Origin: Ascochyta rabiei
Taxonomy: Eukaryota; Ascomycota; Dothideomycetes; Pleosporales; Didymellaceae
DNA length: 64,000 nt
Direction of reading: 5' to 3'
Assembly: GCF_004011695.2 (NCBI RefSeq)
Contig: NC_082413.1
Coordinates: 310,001-374,000, forward strand
Part shown: piece by piece, positions 1 to 11,541 of the stretch
How positions within the stretch are numbered: position 1 is the stretch's first letter
Layout of the letters: the number at the start of each line of letters is the position of its first letter
Translations under genes and position numbers: made by a program
Notes under the pieces: generated by a model
What the model was told of the DNA's origin: nothing
The model's input: only the letters and a program-made list of their open reading frames with translations
The model's database searches: none

Positions 1-3000
1 TCTAGCAGCAGGAGCACGTCCTGTGGCCTTGGGCTTTGGCGTTGGCTCGTCACTTTCATCAGAGAGGATGTCGTTAGCGAGTGCATCTGCGTCATCCATT
101 GCCTTGTGTGAGTCGATCACCGTAGGCTTTTTTGCAGGCGCAGCCGTTATCTTTGATGTACTACTGGCCTTTTCGAGGCGCGCGGCGTAGGCCTTGGCTG
201 CTGGGCTCAACACTGCAGACTTCCTTGCAACAGGAGCTGGGGGGGCTTTCGCTTTCGGCACAGGCTTGGCTTTGGGAGCGACCTTGATCGGTTTGCTGGC
301 CGCCGTTTTAGGCTTGACAAGGTTGAAGTCGTCTTCTGAGTTGGATGTGAGCATCGTATCCTCGATGTTGCGAGGAGCGACTGTCTTAGATGAAGGCCGG
401 GGCATCAGCGCCTCGTAGTTCGTCTCATCTTCATCGATATCGATGACTGAGGGACTTGCTTTCTTTGCGACCTTGGGTACGCTGGAAGAGCTACTTGGCC
501 GGGCTATGGTGGAGCTCTTGAACATAGGAACCCCATTGGTGCTGCCGCCGATGGTTTTGACCATGGTGCTAACGTCGCCTAGGTCGTCATCGTCGTCAGA
601 GTCACTATCCATGGTGTACTTAGAAACTGGTTTGGCTGCAGCACGAGGGGCTCTTCCGTTGGTCTTAGTCGCAGGCTTCTTCGCCTCCTCTTTGGCGACT
701 ACAGCAAACACATCAGATTCTTCCTCATCGTCAGAAATGACGGTAGTTGCCTTCTTAGCGGCGGCAGGTCGACCTCGACCTTTAGCGACAGGCGCAGGCT
801 TTGGAGCAGGAGCTAGCTCTGGCTCAGCTGGACTTGAGGGTCCGTCAATCTGGGTTGGACTTTCTTTCTTGACATCACTGACGAGGTGTGAGAGAAGACT
901 GCCTTGCTTCTGAGGAGCTGAGGATCCGGATGCGGACTTTGTGGGCTCCACCGACGATGCCTTCCTGGCTGGTGAATCGGCTTCGCGGAGATAGCTGAGC
1001 AAGCCTTCCTTCCTCGGTTTGGCCTTCTTCTTAACTGGACCAAAGTCGTCGTCTGAGTCGTCGTCTGACTCGCTGTCGCCCATCTTTCTCTTCTTCTTGG
1101 CCTTGCCTCCCTTTGATGCACTGATGCCGAGCTTATAAGAGGCACGGCGGCCCATGCGCTGAATCTTCTTTGCGCGATCTGCCTCTTCGGTGAGCTGAAG
1201 GTTCCACTCCTCGACGAAAGCTTCGAGATCGATGTTCCAAAGGTCCTTCGGCGAGAGTTTGATCAGTGCATCAACCTCCTCTTCTCTGTCGCCAATCTGC
1301 TTCATTAGCTTTTCGACACGCTCCTGTGTCAAAGACCAGATGGCCATCTAGTAGTTGTCAGTACATAGTTCTGAGATCGTGTTGAGGAGAAACTTACGCC
1401 GAGGAGGTAGTCGTAGTCATGGGCGCTGACCTCAACCTCTGTTTCAGACTCCTCATCTTCCTGAACGTCCTCAGCCTCTCCGTTCTTCTTAGCATCGTCA
1501 ACCTTGGGGATAGGAGTAAAACCAAGCTTCTTCAACTCCTGGACGAGGACAGCTTTCTTCTTTTTCGATACAATAAGCTTGCCGTCGATGATCATTTTGA
1601 TAAACTTCGCCTGGTTGCTTAGCTTGGTGAGCTCCTTTTGCATAACATCTAGCTGGTGGGACTTTCGCTTCTCGTAGAATCGTAGACGAACATGGTAGAA
1701 CTCTTCGATGATATCGAGGACTGTGGCATACTTGTGAATGCGGCCATGAGCGTCAAAGGCGACAACGTTGGAGCATGATTGGGGCTTGTAAAGCTTGAAG
1801 GTCTCCTCAAGACCCTTCGCAAGGGCAGCGGTCATGTGCTTGTCTTCCATCTTTATGATGAAATGGACCTTATCAGGAGTGTTGTAGTCAATGTAATCCT
1901 TGATGAACGATGGGGTCTTCTCGGCCTTGATGATGTCCTCGAGCTTCTCTTTGAAATCTTGTGTCCAGTAGCGGACGGGCAGTTCGGTGATCTCGATTTC
2001 AGTGTCACTAGTCTGACGAATGGTACCGGTGAAGCGGAACTTGTCGCCTCCGAGCTCTTCAGTTGTACCAGTAAAGCCTTTGTACCAAGGAATCATTGGC
2101 TTCATGTCCTCCTTCGAACCGCCATCGGCCATGCGCAGTCTGATGTTCTCGACGATGTCCAGAGGGTTGAAGTTGGGGATTTCGGAACTCCAGCCAGTAC
2201 CAATACCGCTTGAACCGTTGACAAGGATCATCGGAAGAATCGGAACATACATCTCGGGCTCAATTTTGTTACCGTCAGATTCTCCGTAACTCAGTAGAGC
2301 ATCATCCTGAGGGTGGAAGATTCTACGTGCGAAAGGTGACAGACGAGTGTAGATGTAACGGGCGCTGGCAGCATCACCGCCACCCTGCAGACGGGAACCG
2401 AAGTTACCACTCGGCTCCAAGCAGTTGATGTTGTTTGAACCAACAAAGTTTTGCGCCAGACCCACGATAGTGCCTTGCATGGATGCTTCACCGTGAGCGT
2501 AGTCGGTAGATCCAGAGACGGAACCAGCCAGCTCGACGACCTTGACATCTTTGCGAATGTTTCGCCTGAAGCAGGTGTAGAGGACCTTTCGCTGACCAGG
2601 CTTGAAACCATCGATGACTGATGGAATGGATCGCAAGTTATCGGCCATGGAGAAAAGGATGAGTTCCTTGTTGACAAAATCATCGTAGGTTATCTCATTG
2701 GTGGTGAGGTCCAAATGATTGCCAGGAACAAAGTCGCGCAGCCACTCTTTACGTGCATCAGCCTTTTTCTTGGAGAATGCCAACTCGATGAGCTTCTCCT
2801 CTTCAGCTCGCATAGTGTGGAAGCGCTTCATATGTGTGTCAAGATCCTTGAAGTACACTTGGGCATCCTTGATGTCGCTGGTACCCAATCCCTTGTAGTA
2901 CTTGTGGTCCCATCCCTTCTGGTTCTTGTGCTGTTCTTTCCACTCCTCGTATTCAGGCATGGAGAAAAAGCTCTTCAAGCCTTTGGGGTTCTTTGTGTCT

Positions 3001-5190
3001 CCCTTCCAGACTTTGACGATGGGAGTGATGAACTCGAGAAGGAAGCCTGGGAGCTTGAGAAGGCTCGGGAACTGGCATTGGAGAAAGTTAATGAGTAAAC
3101 CCTTAATATGACTACCGTCATGATCTTGATCAGTCATGATCATAAGATGGCCGTACCGCAAGCTCTTCATGTCAGCCATTGTGTACTCTTTCTTGTGCTG
3201 GAGACCGAGAAATTTCTTGATGTTCTGAATCTCAGCGTTCTTCATGATCTGGTCCATGGACGCATCTCGAACGTTCAAGAGCTTACCGCGGAGCGGGAAG
3301 ACACCAAACAGATCCTGATTGACCACCGCACGACCAGCCAAAGCCAACACACTGGCCGACTCACCTTCAGTGAGGATGAGTGTGCAGAGGTGACCGTCTT
3401 TGGTTCCAGCCTTGTTGGCATCTGTGAGCTTAGCGTTGTTGATGCGATTGCGCTTGTTGCCGTCGGTCTTCTTCATCAACTGGTCCGCCTTCTGCTGAGC
3501 GAAGTGCATAATGTTCTGGATGACCTCAGTCTTTTCGATGGCCTTTAGGAATTTGTCGCTGAGCACAGGCTTGCTACCAAATTGGCTTGCCTTGGTTGTC
3601 AATTGCTCCTTGGTCTGGGATGTGAAAGCAGGGTTGACAATGGAACAGTTGACGAACAGAAACAGGTGGTTCTTGATCTGCGCAGGCTTGAGCTTGACAG
3701 CCGCTTTGTTTTTCTTGTTGACAATCGCCATGAGCTTGTCGATAATCTGATCGGCAATGAAGTTGACGTGCGTACCACCCGAGGTCGTGGCAATCGAGTT
3801 GACAAAGGATACCTGGTTAAAAGCTCCATCTGACACGGCAAAACCGATGTCCCAGCGGTCGTGCTTGTCTGTGATAATAACGTCCTTGCGTTCTTCACCG
3901 TCCTCTGTATTGCCCTGCTCCCTCGAGATAGCCTTAGTGTACATCTCCATGTACTTAGCGAAGCTAGTAACCTTGACGCGGTCGCCGTTGAGGTAGACCT
4001 TTATTCCACGAAGTGTACCAGCCATATCGTGAGTTCTCCTCTTGATGAGCGCCTCGAAGTCGTCGTCGATGCCGTCCATACCGAATTTGTTGTAATCGGC
4101 TCGCCAGGTGATCTTGGTGTAGTCGTCGCCCTTGATGTCGGTGATCTTGGCCTTGCCCATCTTGCTCATGTTGTCCGTCCATGTCTGCTTGTACTTCTTC
4201 TTCTGCTTTGAATCGACCGTCTCAACTGTGAACTCGCGACTGAAGACGTTGCAAAGCTTCGCTCCGTACCCGTTGCGACCACCGGTGACCTTTTGTTGGT
4301 CGTCATCGTAGTTCGAAGATGTGAGGAGGTGACCGAAAATCATTTCTGGCACGTAAATGCCGTGTTGCTGGCAGAATTAGCGCAGACCTTTAGAAGTTGA
4401 GGGAGAACTCATACATGGTGAATCTCGACAGGAATACCCTTGCCGTCGTTCTTGATCGAGACTTCGCCCGTCTCTCGGTCCACTGTGACACGAATCTCGC
4501 TCATATTCTTGTCATTTTGCTTATTGTCTGCGGCGTTGACCAGGATCTCATCGAAGATTTTGTAGAGGCCCGGTACGTAGGTGACGTCGCGAAACTCCAT
4601 GCTCTCGTTTGCTGAGTTGTACACCCACATTTTATCCGTCGTCCGCTCTACAGAGCCGATATATGTGTCCGGGCGCTTCATAATGTGCTCCAGATGCGAA
4701 AGCTGTGCGTTGTTAGCCTCCTGCTCGACTGCACCCAAGATTGAAACCCTACCATCTGGTATTTGCTACTCGCGCCGCCAGCGGCCTTCTTGCCTTTGGC
4801 AGATGGTGGCGCCTCCTCGACGCCGTCCATGCCGAAGCTTTCATTTGCAATGTCTGCAAGCACCTTGCCGCTGCTCTTCTTGGCTGCGGGCGCCTTTTTT
4901 GCCTTGGGCGGTGTGTCTTTGAGTAGCGACTCGTCGTCGTCGTCGTCAATTGGGTCCTCCATATCAACATCCGAGTTCTCGTCGTCCGAAAAGTCCTTTG
5001 CCTTCTTCTTGGGCGCGGCCTTTGCCCTAGGCTTCGCCGCTGTTGTGCCTGCCGGTTTCCCTCGCGGTTTGGGTGCGGCTGCTGCCTTCTTTGGCGCTAC
5101 CTTGGCCTTTGGTGCTGCCTTTGCAGCCTTGACAGGTGGCGCAAAGTCAGTGCTTGCGCCATCGTCGAAGTCGGATTCGGAGTCGGACAT
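1..5190 (-). CDS. TOP2: DNA topoisomerase II (3' end outside window)
   Basis: Type II topoisomerase that passes one DNA duplex through another in the nucleus, using ATP. Four exons: 4753-5190, 4415-4702, 1398-4367 and 1-1347, all joined in phase 0 across 47-50 bp GT-AG introns. This gives 1681 residues before the window edge, and the stop is not seen. An acidic, lysine-rich N-tail precedes the GHKL ATPase (HIMKRPDTYIGS near residue 150, EILVNAADN near 200, GRNGYGAKL near 275, QTK loop). The TOPRIM acidic site follows (EGESA near 575, DQDHDG near 655). The catalytic tyrosine is in ARYIYT, about residue 913. After YLLGMAIWSLT comes a long Ser/Asp/Lys-rich tail with nuclear localisation-like clusters, typical of eukaryotic enzymes. 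The start is the first Met of the open frame. The usual EGDSA motif reads EGESA here. Identity is certain from the motifs. Confidence 0.97.
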
Positions 5191-5921
5191 GGCGGCAAAG
5201 CGTTGTCGATGAAGTCCCGCAGGACAGTGGAAGAGAAGGAAAGAAGCGGAGACACAGTAGAGCGGTGGCTGTAATAAACTGTAAAGTTAGTAAGTGCAAA
5301 CACACACGTAAAGAGTGTCGCGAGGTGGTGAGCACGGCGTGGAGGCGTTGATGATGTTGTGTTTACTCGGGGGCGCCTACTGTTTTCTGTTTGGGGGTCC
5401 ACCTAATTAGGCACTAGCGCAGCGCGAGCGAACGGTGATCGTCAAAGCAGCGAGTGAAGGGTAAAGAAGAACATCAAAGAGCAGTGTGAAGACGGAGATT
5501 GTCTGCTGTTGGCTGCAAGAAGCTCGCCGGAAGGTTACAACACGGCAGAGGCTAGGCATGAGTTGGCGAGCATGCCAGTCTCCCGTTGAGAACGCTCCTG
5601 CGAGGGGATGAAAGCGGGATGCACGTGCTCAAGGTTCTGTTAGTCAGGAAAGGGCTAACAGAAAACAAATCCCAGCTGCTTCGCACAGGACGATATCATG
5701 AGAGGAAAGATTGTAACTCCTTGACGCGTCGCGAGGATCTCGCGTTCGCATCTCTCACCAATCAAACTTGCAGAGCCCCACTTTTACACTGTTTGCATGA
5801 CTACTCAGCTGGACGTGACTTGTAAGATTCTCTGACTACTCAATAATAGAGCGGCTGATTGACTGTTGGGCCAAGCACTCGTGTTGCCGCCTAGTTAAAT
5901 CGCGCATGCAACTCTGTGAGC
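5191..5921. other. Intergenic region upstream of TOP2
   Basis: Contains the TOP2 promoter and 5' leader and the 3' flank of the membrane-protein gene. I see no convincing gene, RNA or repeat in it; the short open frames lack fungal protein character. Confidence 0.5.
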
Positions 5922-7966
5922 CTATATATACCATCTCCTCCTATCTAAGCCTACGACCCTCCCATCGTTTGCGGCCAACGCAATAGCTCCCACCGGCTCG
6001 CTCGGACACACGTCTCCAATTCTTACTGGCAGATTGTGCAACAAAGCTGTTCTCTCAAGACCATGCAACGTCGTTCCACCCGTCGGCGTTGGTACATAAG
6101 GGTTCAGCATCGTCAAGCTGCTCGCATAGCCAATGATATCCGGGGCAACGGACAGGTACTTCAGGACCAGCCCAGCGTATGCGGCAGAGAGGAGCACCAA
6201 CGAACAAATCAGGAGTACAGCGAACCACTTCCAATTGACACGATAAACATCCACCCGCTGACTGGCAAGGTTCTGCGTGGCATTGAAAGAGATTGTTTCA
6301 CTGATCGATGTCCCAGATAAGTTGGTAGACTTTGCCCTGTCGAGGTTCCCCGCGAGCGCACGCGCAGCATATGTAGATTGAAAGAACGAGTTCCAAAGAA
6401 TCGTCAACCGCTCTGCAAAGACGTCTGGTGGGAGTTCATATAAGTTGACTCGGTTTCCACCACCACCGATGAAACTCGTGGGATCTATGAGCCATCTTTC
6501 CATGTTAGTCGCTCCTCGTGCGCTGGCATCGGCCACGCTGATGGTGTCTACGTTCGGTAGGGTGCTCATGAGGTTCCACATAACAACCCCCCGCATGAAG
6601 CTATCTTGGTCTTTCGTATATCCGTCGGTGAACATGTCGAGTTTGCGCATGGAAGTCGCCGTACATAGAGATTTATTACACTCTATGCTGGCCTCAACGT
6701 GGTCGTAGTAGTACTCGCACTCGGCAACCGATGCGGACTCGTCCCTCGAGTCGGTAAGGGATGTGCTAACGATTGGGCAGGGGTAATCGTCACATCCTTT
6801 TAGCTTGCATAAGCTGTCATCCGTGCAGTTAGGTTGCTGAATGGCTGATCGCATATTCCAAGTGCTCTTGATAGGCCAGGTCTCGTTTGCGACCTGGTCC
6901 CTGGACTTCTCTTCATTACTCGCACAGCTGACGTCGAATTGCCGTGCCTTGATGTTGAAGTGGTTCATGGAGCCAGCGGTAAAGTCTTCGCCGTCGAACG
7001 CCGACACAGGGATGCCAATCAAGGAACTCCACCTGATGGTCGTCTCGTTGTAGTCTGGTACGGGTTTCCAGTCACTGGAAGTGCTGTTTTGGAGAGCTCG
7101 ATACGACGGGAGCCTGACGTTGCCCCATAAGTCCGCGGGTCTGATCTGGTAGTCGGCGCTGCTCAACAGTGCAGCAAGAAACAACGATGTGAAAGTACTA
7201 CGTCCACTATTAATACCACTAGCACCCATCATACTGCTATTGTCGGTATTCAGTGGATTGAGGTAGTGCAGCGTTTGAGTCGTATTGAGAAAGCGTGCCT
7301 CTTGTCGAAGCACACGTAGCGCAGATTGGCCACCAAAGGGAGATAGGAGCCATATGAGTATCGAGCATACGCCCACAATACTGAAGTTGCGTAGGCAGAT
7401 CTGGCGTTCAATAGCCAGGAAGACTGATTGGCAGCCTATCAGTTGCTCAAGTCGTCCAAGGGTGGTCCCGCGTTCGGCAAGCCAAATTCCGAGATGACGA
7501 AAAAATCGGCCCATCAATGCTGCAAAGAGAAGTGGGAAAACAGTAGGTGTATAAAGTAGCATCTCCTCGAGCTTGCTGCTGCCTATCATAGGTGTTTTGC
7601 CATCCAATCTGGCGACCACGATAGCGAGAACTGTGTAAATCAGTGCAATGACCAGGATCTATTATTAAAAGACTACACACTTATGAATAAAAGTGGTGAC
7701 GATGCAAGCAACATGTCAAATGCCAGGATTGAACCCCGCAATGGCGTCAATGCTGCGACTTGCTGGGACTCGACAGGCCAATTATCAATATTTGGCTTGC
7801 CAGGAGAGGAATAAGTCTTAAAGTCGTTGAGGTGGTTGCTTCTTTCGTCCAGCGCTCTGGGTGGCGGTGCATAGCTGTGTGTTGGCTCTCCATCGTGTTT
7901 CGTGGTCAACTCGATGTTTTCCGCATATGGAGTTGATGTCCCATCACCAAGTGGTACGTACGACAT
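5922..7966 (-). CDS. Fungal-specific multi-pass membrane protein, function unknown
   Basis: Two exons, 7681-7966 and 5922-7630, give 664 residues. The intron (7631-7680, 50 bp) has a GTGTGT donor, a CACTGAT-like branch and ACACAG, and joins the frames in phase 1. Removing it restores the membrane segment LLFIILAIVVARL. A hydrophilic N-terminus is followed by three hydrophobic segments: around TPLRGSILAFDMLL, around LLYTPTVFPLLFAALMG, and FSIVGVCSILIWLLSPFGGQ. A long cysteine-containing, probably extracytoplasmic domain with many NxS/T sites comes next. A last membrane helix (WFAVLLICSLVLLSAAYAG) leads to a short tail containing APDIIGYASSLT. The LSPFGGQ and APDxxGYxSSLT signatures are ones I associate with a large family of uncharacterised ascomycete membrane proteins. 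No catalytic motif is visible and I assign no function. Confidence 0.8.
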
Positions 7967-8484
7967 GACGAAGAGGAACCCGAGCGATGGTAATGAGGGC
8001 TGATGTCGGTCTAGGAAATACGAGGAATGGGGCTCTGGTATAAGTGGAGTGCTTACAGCTCTGGCCCGCCACATTGCTAGCTTGAAACGGCCCAGAACGA
8101 TTGGCCCACCTGCTTACGCTGGTAGCGTATTGCAGCGGACGCGAGAACGCGAGACCGCAGGGCTTCACTGGTAGCAAGCAGCCTGCAAGAAATGCTCACT
8201 TAGATAGCGGAAGCGGCGAAGAGAAAAGGCGACGAAATTCTAAAAAGTGCAGCAGTTCCTAGACTCCAATCGAGTCCAGCATAGCGTTTGGTCGCGTTGC
8301 GTGCGGGAATAACAGGACGTAGGTGGAAGGCTGACAATTGTCGCTTTGGGGCTGCTGTCTTTGAGCGTACAGCGCTCTGGACAGACCATTGGGCAGCGAC
8401 AGTCCGAAATTAGACGTCGTTCTACCCTCCGCAGCACAGGTCAACAATAGAGCCTTGATCTTTTGATTCTTCTCCAAACTTCTA
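7967..8484. other. Intergenic region upstream of the membrane protein
   Basis: Presumed promoter and 5' leader of the membrane-protein gene. The open frame of its first exon continues upstream of 7966 to another ATG (8074), so a longer N-terminus is possible. No other gene is recognised. Confidence 0.4.
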
Positions 8485-8918
8485 ACGTACTCCACGGGCG
8501 AGTCGGACACACAGGCGAGTCGGACACTCAAATTCACACCAAAAATCACAATTCTTAAACCTTAATATCTCCACAACTACACAATAAAATTATTTAAAAA
8601 TTAATATACTACGCTGCATGTATATAAAGATAAAGACTATAGAAGCGCTTAGCTTTCCTCCTATTAATGTAGAAGTTAGTAAGTAAGATATAAAATACAG
8701 GGATTATTTTAGCGTACTTTTAAATACCTCTATGTGTATCTATAATAGAGCTTAGTGCTTCTAGACTCTTTATTTTTATATAGATGCAGCATAGATTTTA
8801 AATTTCTAGACAATTTTATTGTGTGGTTGTAGAGATATTAAGGTGTAAGAATTGTGATTTTTGGTGTGAATTTGAGTGTCCGACTCGCCTGTGTGTCCGA
8901 CTCGCCCGTGGAGTACGT
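8485..8918. mobile_element. Foldback MITE with TA target-site duplication
   Basis: A 434-bp non-coding palindromic element flanked by TA at 8483-8484 and 8919-8920. The outer ~105 bp of each end are inverted copies with only a few differences, starting ACGTACTCCACGGGCGAG. Weaker inverted similarity continues toward the centre: GCTGCATGTATATAAA on the left answers TTTATATAGATGCAGC on the right. The whole element could therefore fold into one long hairpin. The tip carries a tandem motif, GGCGAGTCGGACAC, twice 17 bp apart. TA duplication and an ACGT- terminus suggest mobilisation by a Tc1/mariner-pogo type transposase. The element ends 38 bp from the stop codon of the neighbouring Thg1-like gene, so it may lie in that gene's 3' UTR. 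The core is very AT-rich. Confidence 0.9.
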
Positions 8919-8956
8919 TATTTGCGTTCGCGTTTTCTCGCCACCGAATGAATCTC

Positions 8957-9790
8957 TTACCAATATTTTTCCGTCACCAATCTCAAGTTCTCCGCCGAAT
9001 AGACCCTAACGCCTCTCTCTTCAACTCTCGTCCTCGTCCTCAACGTCTTTTCTGTCTCGCCTGTCTTCAGATTCACACCCTCATGTTCCACCTGCTCTCG
9101 CTTCAGCAAGCACCCCTCAATCGCCCATCGTGGTACTGCTTCTTCAAAAACAATGCCTTTCTCGTTTCGCATCGCCTCCACCAATTCTTGAGTCTTCTTC
9201 CCGTGCATCTCTCTGGTCGAGTACACCGTGCGCGCAAATGCTCCAACCGAATTACGCACGGCATCGTTGCGACATCTCCACATTATGCAATTAAGCGATT
9301 CTTCCACAGACGGTACAGCGAAGAACCTGGCATCGAAATGTGCAGTACCTAAGCGCCCAAAAGCTGAGTCTTTGACTTTTGGTTCTGGGCTTGCTGTCAA
9401 AAATGCGGCAAGATGTGCATTGAAGCGAACCGAACAGTAGCTCGCCGCCAAACTCGACAGCTTCTGAATGCGTTCGTTGAATGCTTGAACGCCAGCTGGG
9501 AAGACCAGCGTTATCTCATCAGACTGTGTGTATGCGACTGTCGCCGTTGGAAAGTACGCAAGCAGATCTGTACAAGTTGCTATCATCGCATCGTGTATAC
9601 GCTGATCGAAGGGGCGGCAGAAGTGGCTCGTAAACTTCGAGAAGGCATGGCCGTCGAGACGTAGAATTGCTGGGGATCCGGAAGGTAGGGTGAAATCGGA
9701 AATTGTCTCGTATTGCTTCATGCGAGTAGCCAGAGGCTGAGCTTTGCCAGCTGGCTGTAGCGTCTGTTCTTCCATTTTTGGTGAATGCAT
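8957..9790 (-). CDS. Thg1-like 3'-5' nucleotidyltransferase, bacterial-type
   Basis: Single exon, 277 residues from the Met at 9790; a second Met lies five codons in, and conservation begins at MKQYE about 25 residues in. The family adds nucleotides to RNA in the 3'-to-5' direction: Thg1 adds G-1 to tRNA-His and Thg1-like proteins repair tRNA 5' ends. The metal-binding aspartates are visible in RLDGHAFSKFT and YTQSDEITLVF, followed by the C-terminal MHGKKTQEL and WAIEGCLLKRE blocks. The RLDG...FSKFT plus YTQSDEI form and the HGKxTxEL block are what I associate with bacterial Thg1-like proteins. Yeast Thg1 reads RIDGRGF and YGYSDEYSF. I therefore infer a second, bacterial-like paralogue, perhaps acquired by transfer. 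The frame is open upstream to 10192, but that part has no family similarity. A MITE lies 38 bp past the stop. Confidence 0.82.
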   Translation of the reverse strand: MHSPKMEEQTLQPAGKAQPLATRMKQYETISDFTLPSGSPAILRLDGHAFSKFTSHFCRPFDQRIHDAMIATCTDLLAYFPTATVAYTQSDEITLVFPAGVQAFNERIQKLSSLAASYCSVRFNAHLAAFLTASPEPKVKDSAFGRLGTAHFDARFFAVPSVEESLNCIMWRCRNDAVRNSVGAFARTVYSTREMHGKKTQELVEAMRNEKGIVFEEAVPRWAIEGCLLKREQVEHEGVNLKTGETEKTLRTRTRVEERGVRVYSAENLRLVTEKYW

Positions 9791-11541
9791 ACCGCACTGT
9801 AATCGTTTTGAGGAGGGGGGTGTGGTTGTTTTTAAGGATTGACGCCTGTAGGTATAGTGCAACTGAGTCATCATCATGCTCACGTGTTTCCTACCTGGTT
9901 GCAACACTTTGTGAAACATAGCTGTGAAAGTGTACATGGGAAAAAGCGATTCAGTGTTCATAGTGTGGCTGCTAATCGTAACACAAATCTGATGGGCGAT
10001 TCTTGAGTAACTACTGGTACCTAGATACCTACCTAGCGTCTTGCCAAGGCAAGGCAAACAGAAATCCAACGACAACGCCGCAACTCCCATGTCTGACAAC
10101 CAACATAGCCCATTTAGCCAACCCCGAAGTGCAGGGCAGTGAGCGAAGAAGAAGACTGTAGTTAGGCGCACTGCTAGGCAGCTTCTATCCACGCTCTCAG
10201 CGCCACCACGCAGACATGCTGCCAGAGTTTACCTGCAATTTCCTCGCCACACTTGCGCACCCACCTTAGACATTAGTATTAGGCGCAATCTTCACATGAC
10301 ACTAGAGCGAGAAGAGCAGACGCCATTCTCTCTTTACGTTCATCCTAGCTCTGCTGTATTAGGTACCCTGTGCTAAATCACCTTGTCCCTGTATTTAAAC
10401 GCACTACCAGACGAGATTTAGCTTCACATTCCTACGTTTTGCTCTGATCCTACTTTCTTTCGGCTTTTGAGAGTGTCGTCTAGACTCCGTACAGGAGCCA
10501 GTGAACTCTTTTAGGCTTATCCAAACGCGCACTGCCTTGTTAAGGCACAATGGCTCCCTAACGGTGGCTACCCCGGCTACACCTACAGCGATCTAGCGTT
10601 CCTAGCCAATGTGCAGAACTTACAGGTAGACTATAGAGTTAGATCACAGAACGCCATTTACCCACTACACGACGAAACAGTACAGGTTTGACAAGATCGA
10701 ATTGTAAACCTCTGGAAGTTCTTTACAAAGAGATGTCCAAGGGCAAAGGAAGCAATTGTAAACCGGTCTTGGATGTATGCACCAATAAGAAAGGAGATTA
10801 AGTTTGTACCAAAAGCGCTGCAGCTCCTGGTTCAATTTTCTCCCCTAGAGATTGCAGCGTCTATCTTTATTGTCGAAGGTGCAGATGTTCCTGCAGATCT
10901 AAGTGCATGGGCTTTGTCTGCTAAGAAGTGGCAACGGGGAGTACACCGACTGTGTGCAGATACCTTGTAGGGAAGGATCAAGTTAGGCCGAGACTAGAAA
11001 AAATCCAGTGTAGAGACTCGCTTCTTATGTTGGAAGAAGATGGGTTGTGGTCAATCATTATAGAGGCCTTAAATCGCTATCACTTTAACAGTGGAAGGAA
11101 CAGGCCCTTCTGGTGTCTGTTAGCTGGGTGCGACGTGTACTTCCAAAAATCAGGACAGTAGGAAATCCACGCAGCAGAGTTGCACAGTTAAGATCAGGTA
11201 GACAGCAGCCAAATTCAGATGTTGCCGCAAGCCATAAGGGGTGAGTTTGAGGAGCGCGAGGCGATTTTAGCAGAAAAGAGAGAGGAGATCCAGCAAGACG
11301 CTAGGAAGATCTGCAAAGAGTAGAAGGAAGGACGTAAAGCGCAGCAGAGAGCAATCTTGCATATATGGGTAGAACAGTTAGGAAATGACCAGGAATGGAA
11401 GACAGGAGAAGAAAATTGTGAAAGAAGCCGGGTTTAGCACGAGTTCTGGCAGGAAATGGATTAAGGCGTTTGATAGAAATGTAGAGTTGAATAACATATT
11501 CTGAACGCTATACTGTCGAGGCAGCGATATTCTTTTCCCTC
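9791..11541. other. Gene-poor region with decayed protein-like sequence
   Basis: The first ~500 bp are probably the promoter of the Thg1-like gene. From about 10550 to 11480 the + strand shows protein-like fragments (for example 10773-10970 and 10928-11161, then a Lys/Glu/Arg-rich stretch near 11240-11340) broken by stops and frame changes. This looks like a degraded gene or transposon, but I cannot identify a family, terminal repeats or target duplications. Confidence 0.35.

Noticed and set aside
7659..7680. A 22-bp intron (ending AATAG) in the membrane-protein gene
   Set aside because: Too short for fungal splicing; the 50-bp intron ending ACACAG has a branch site and keeps the frame.
9791..10192. 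N-terminal extension of the Thg1-like frame to 10192
   Set aside because: The extra ~134 residues are Cys/Trp-rich and unlike the family; the family start lies near 9790.
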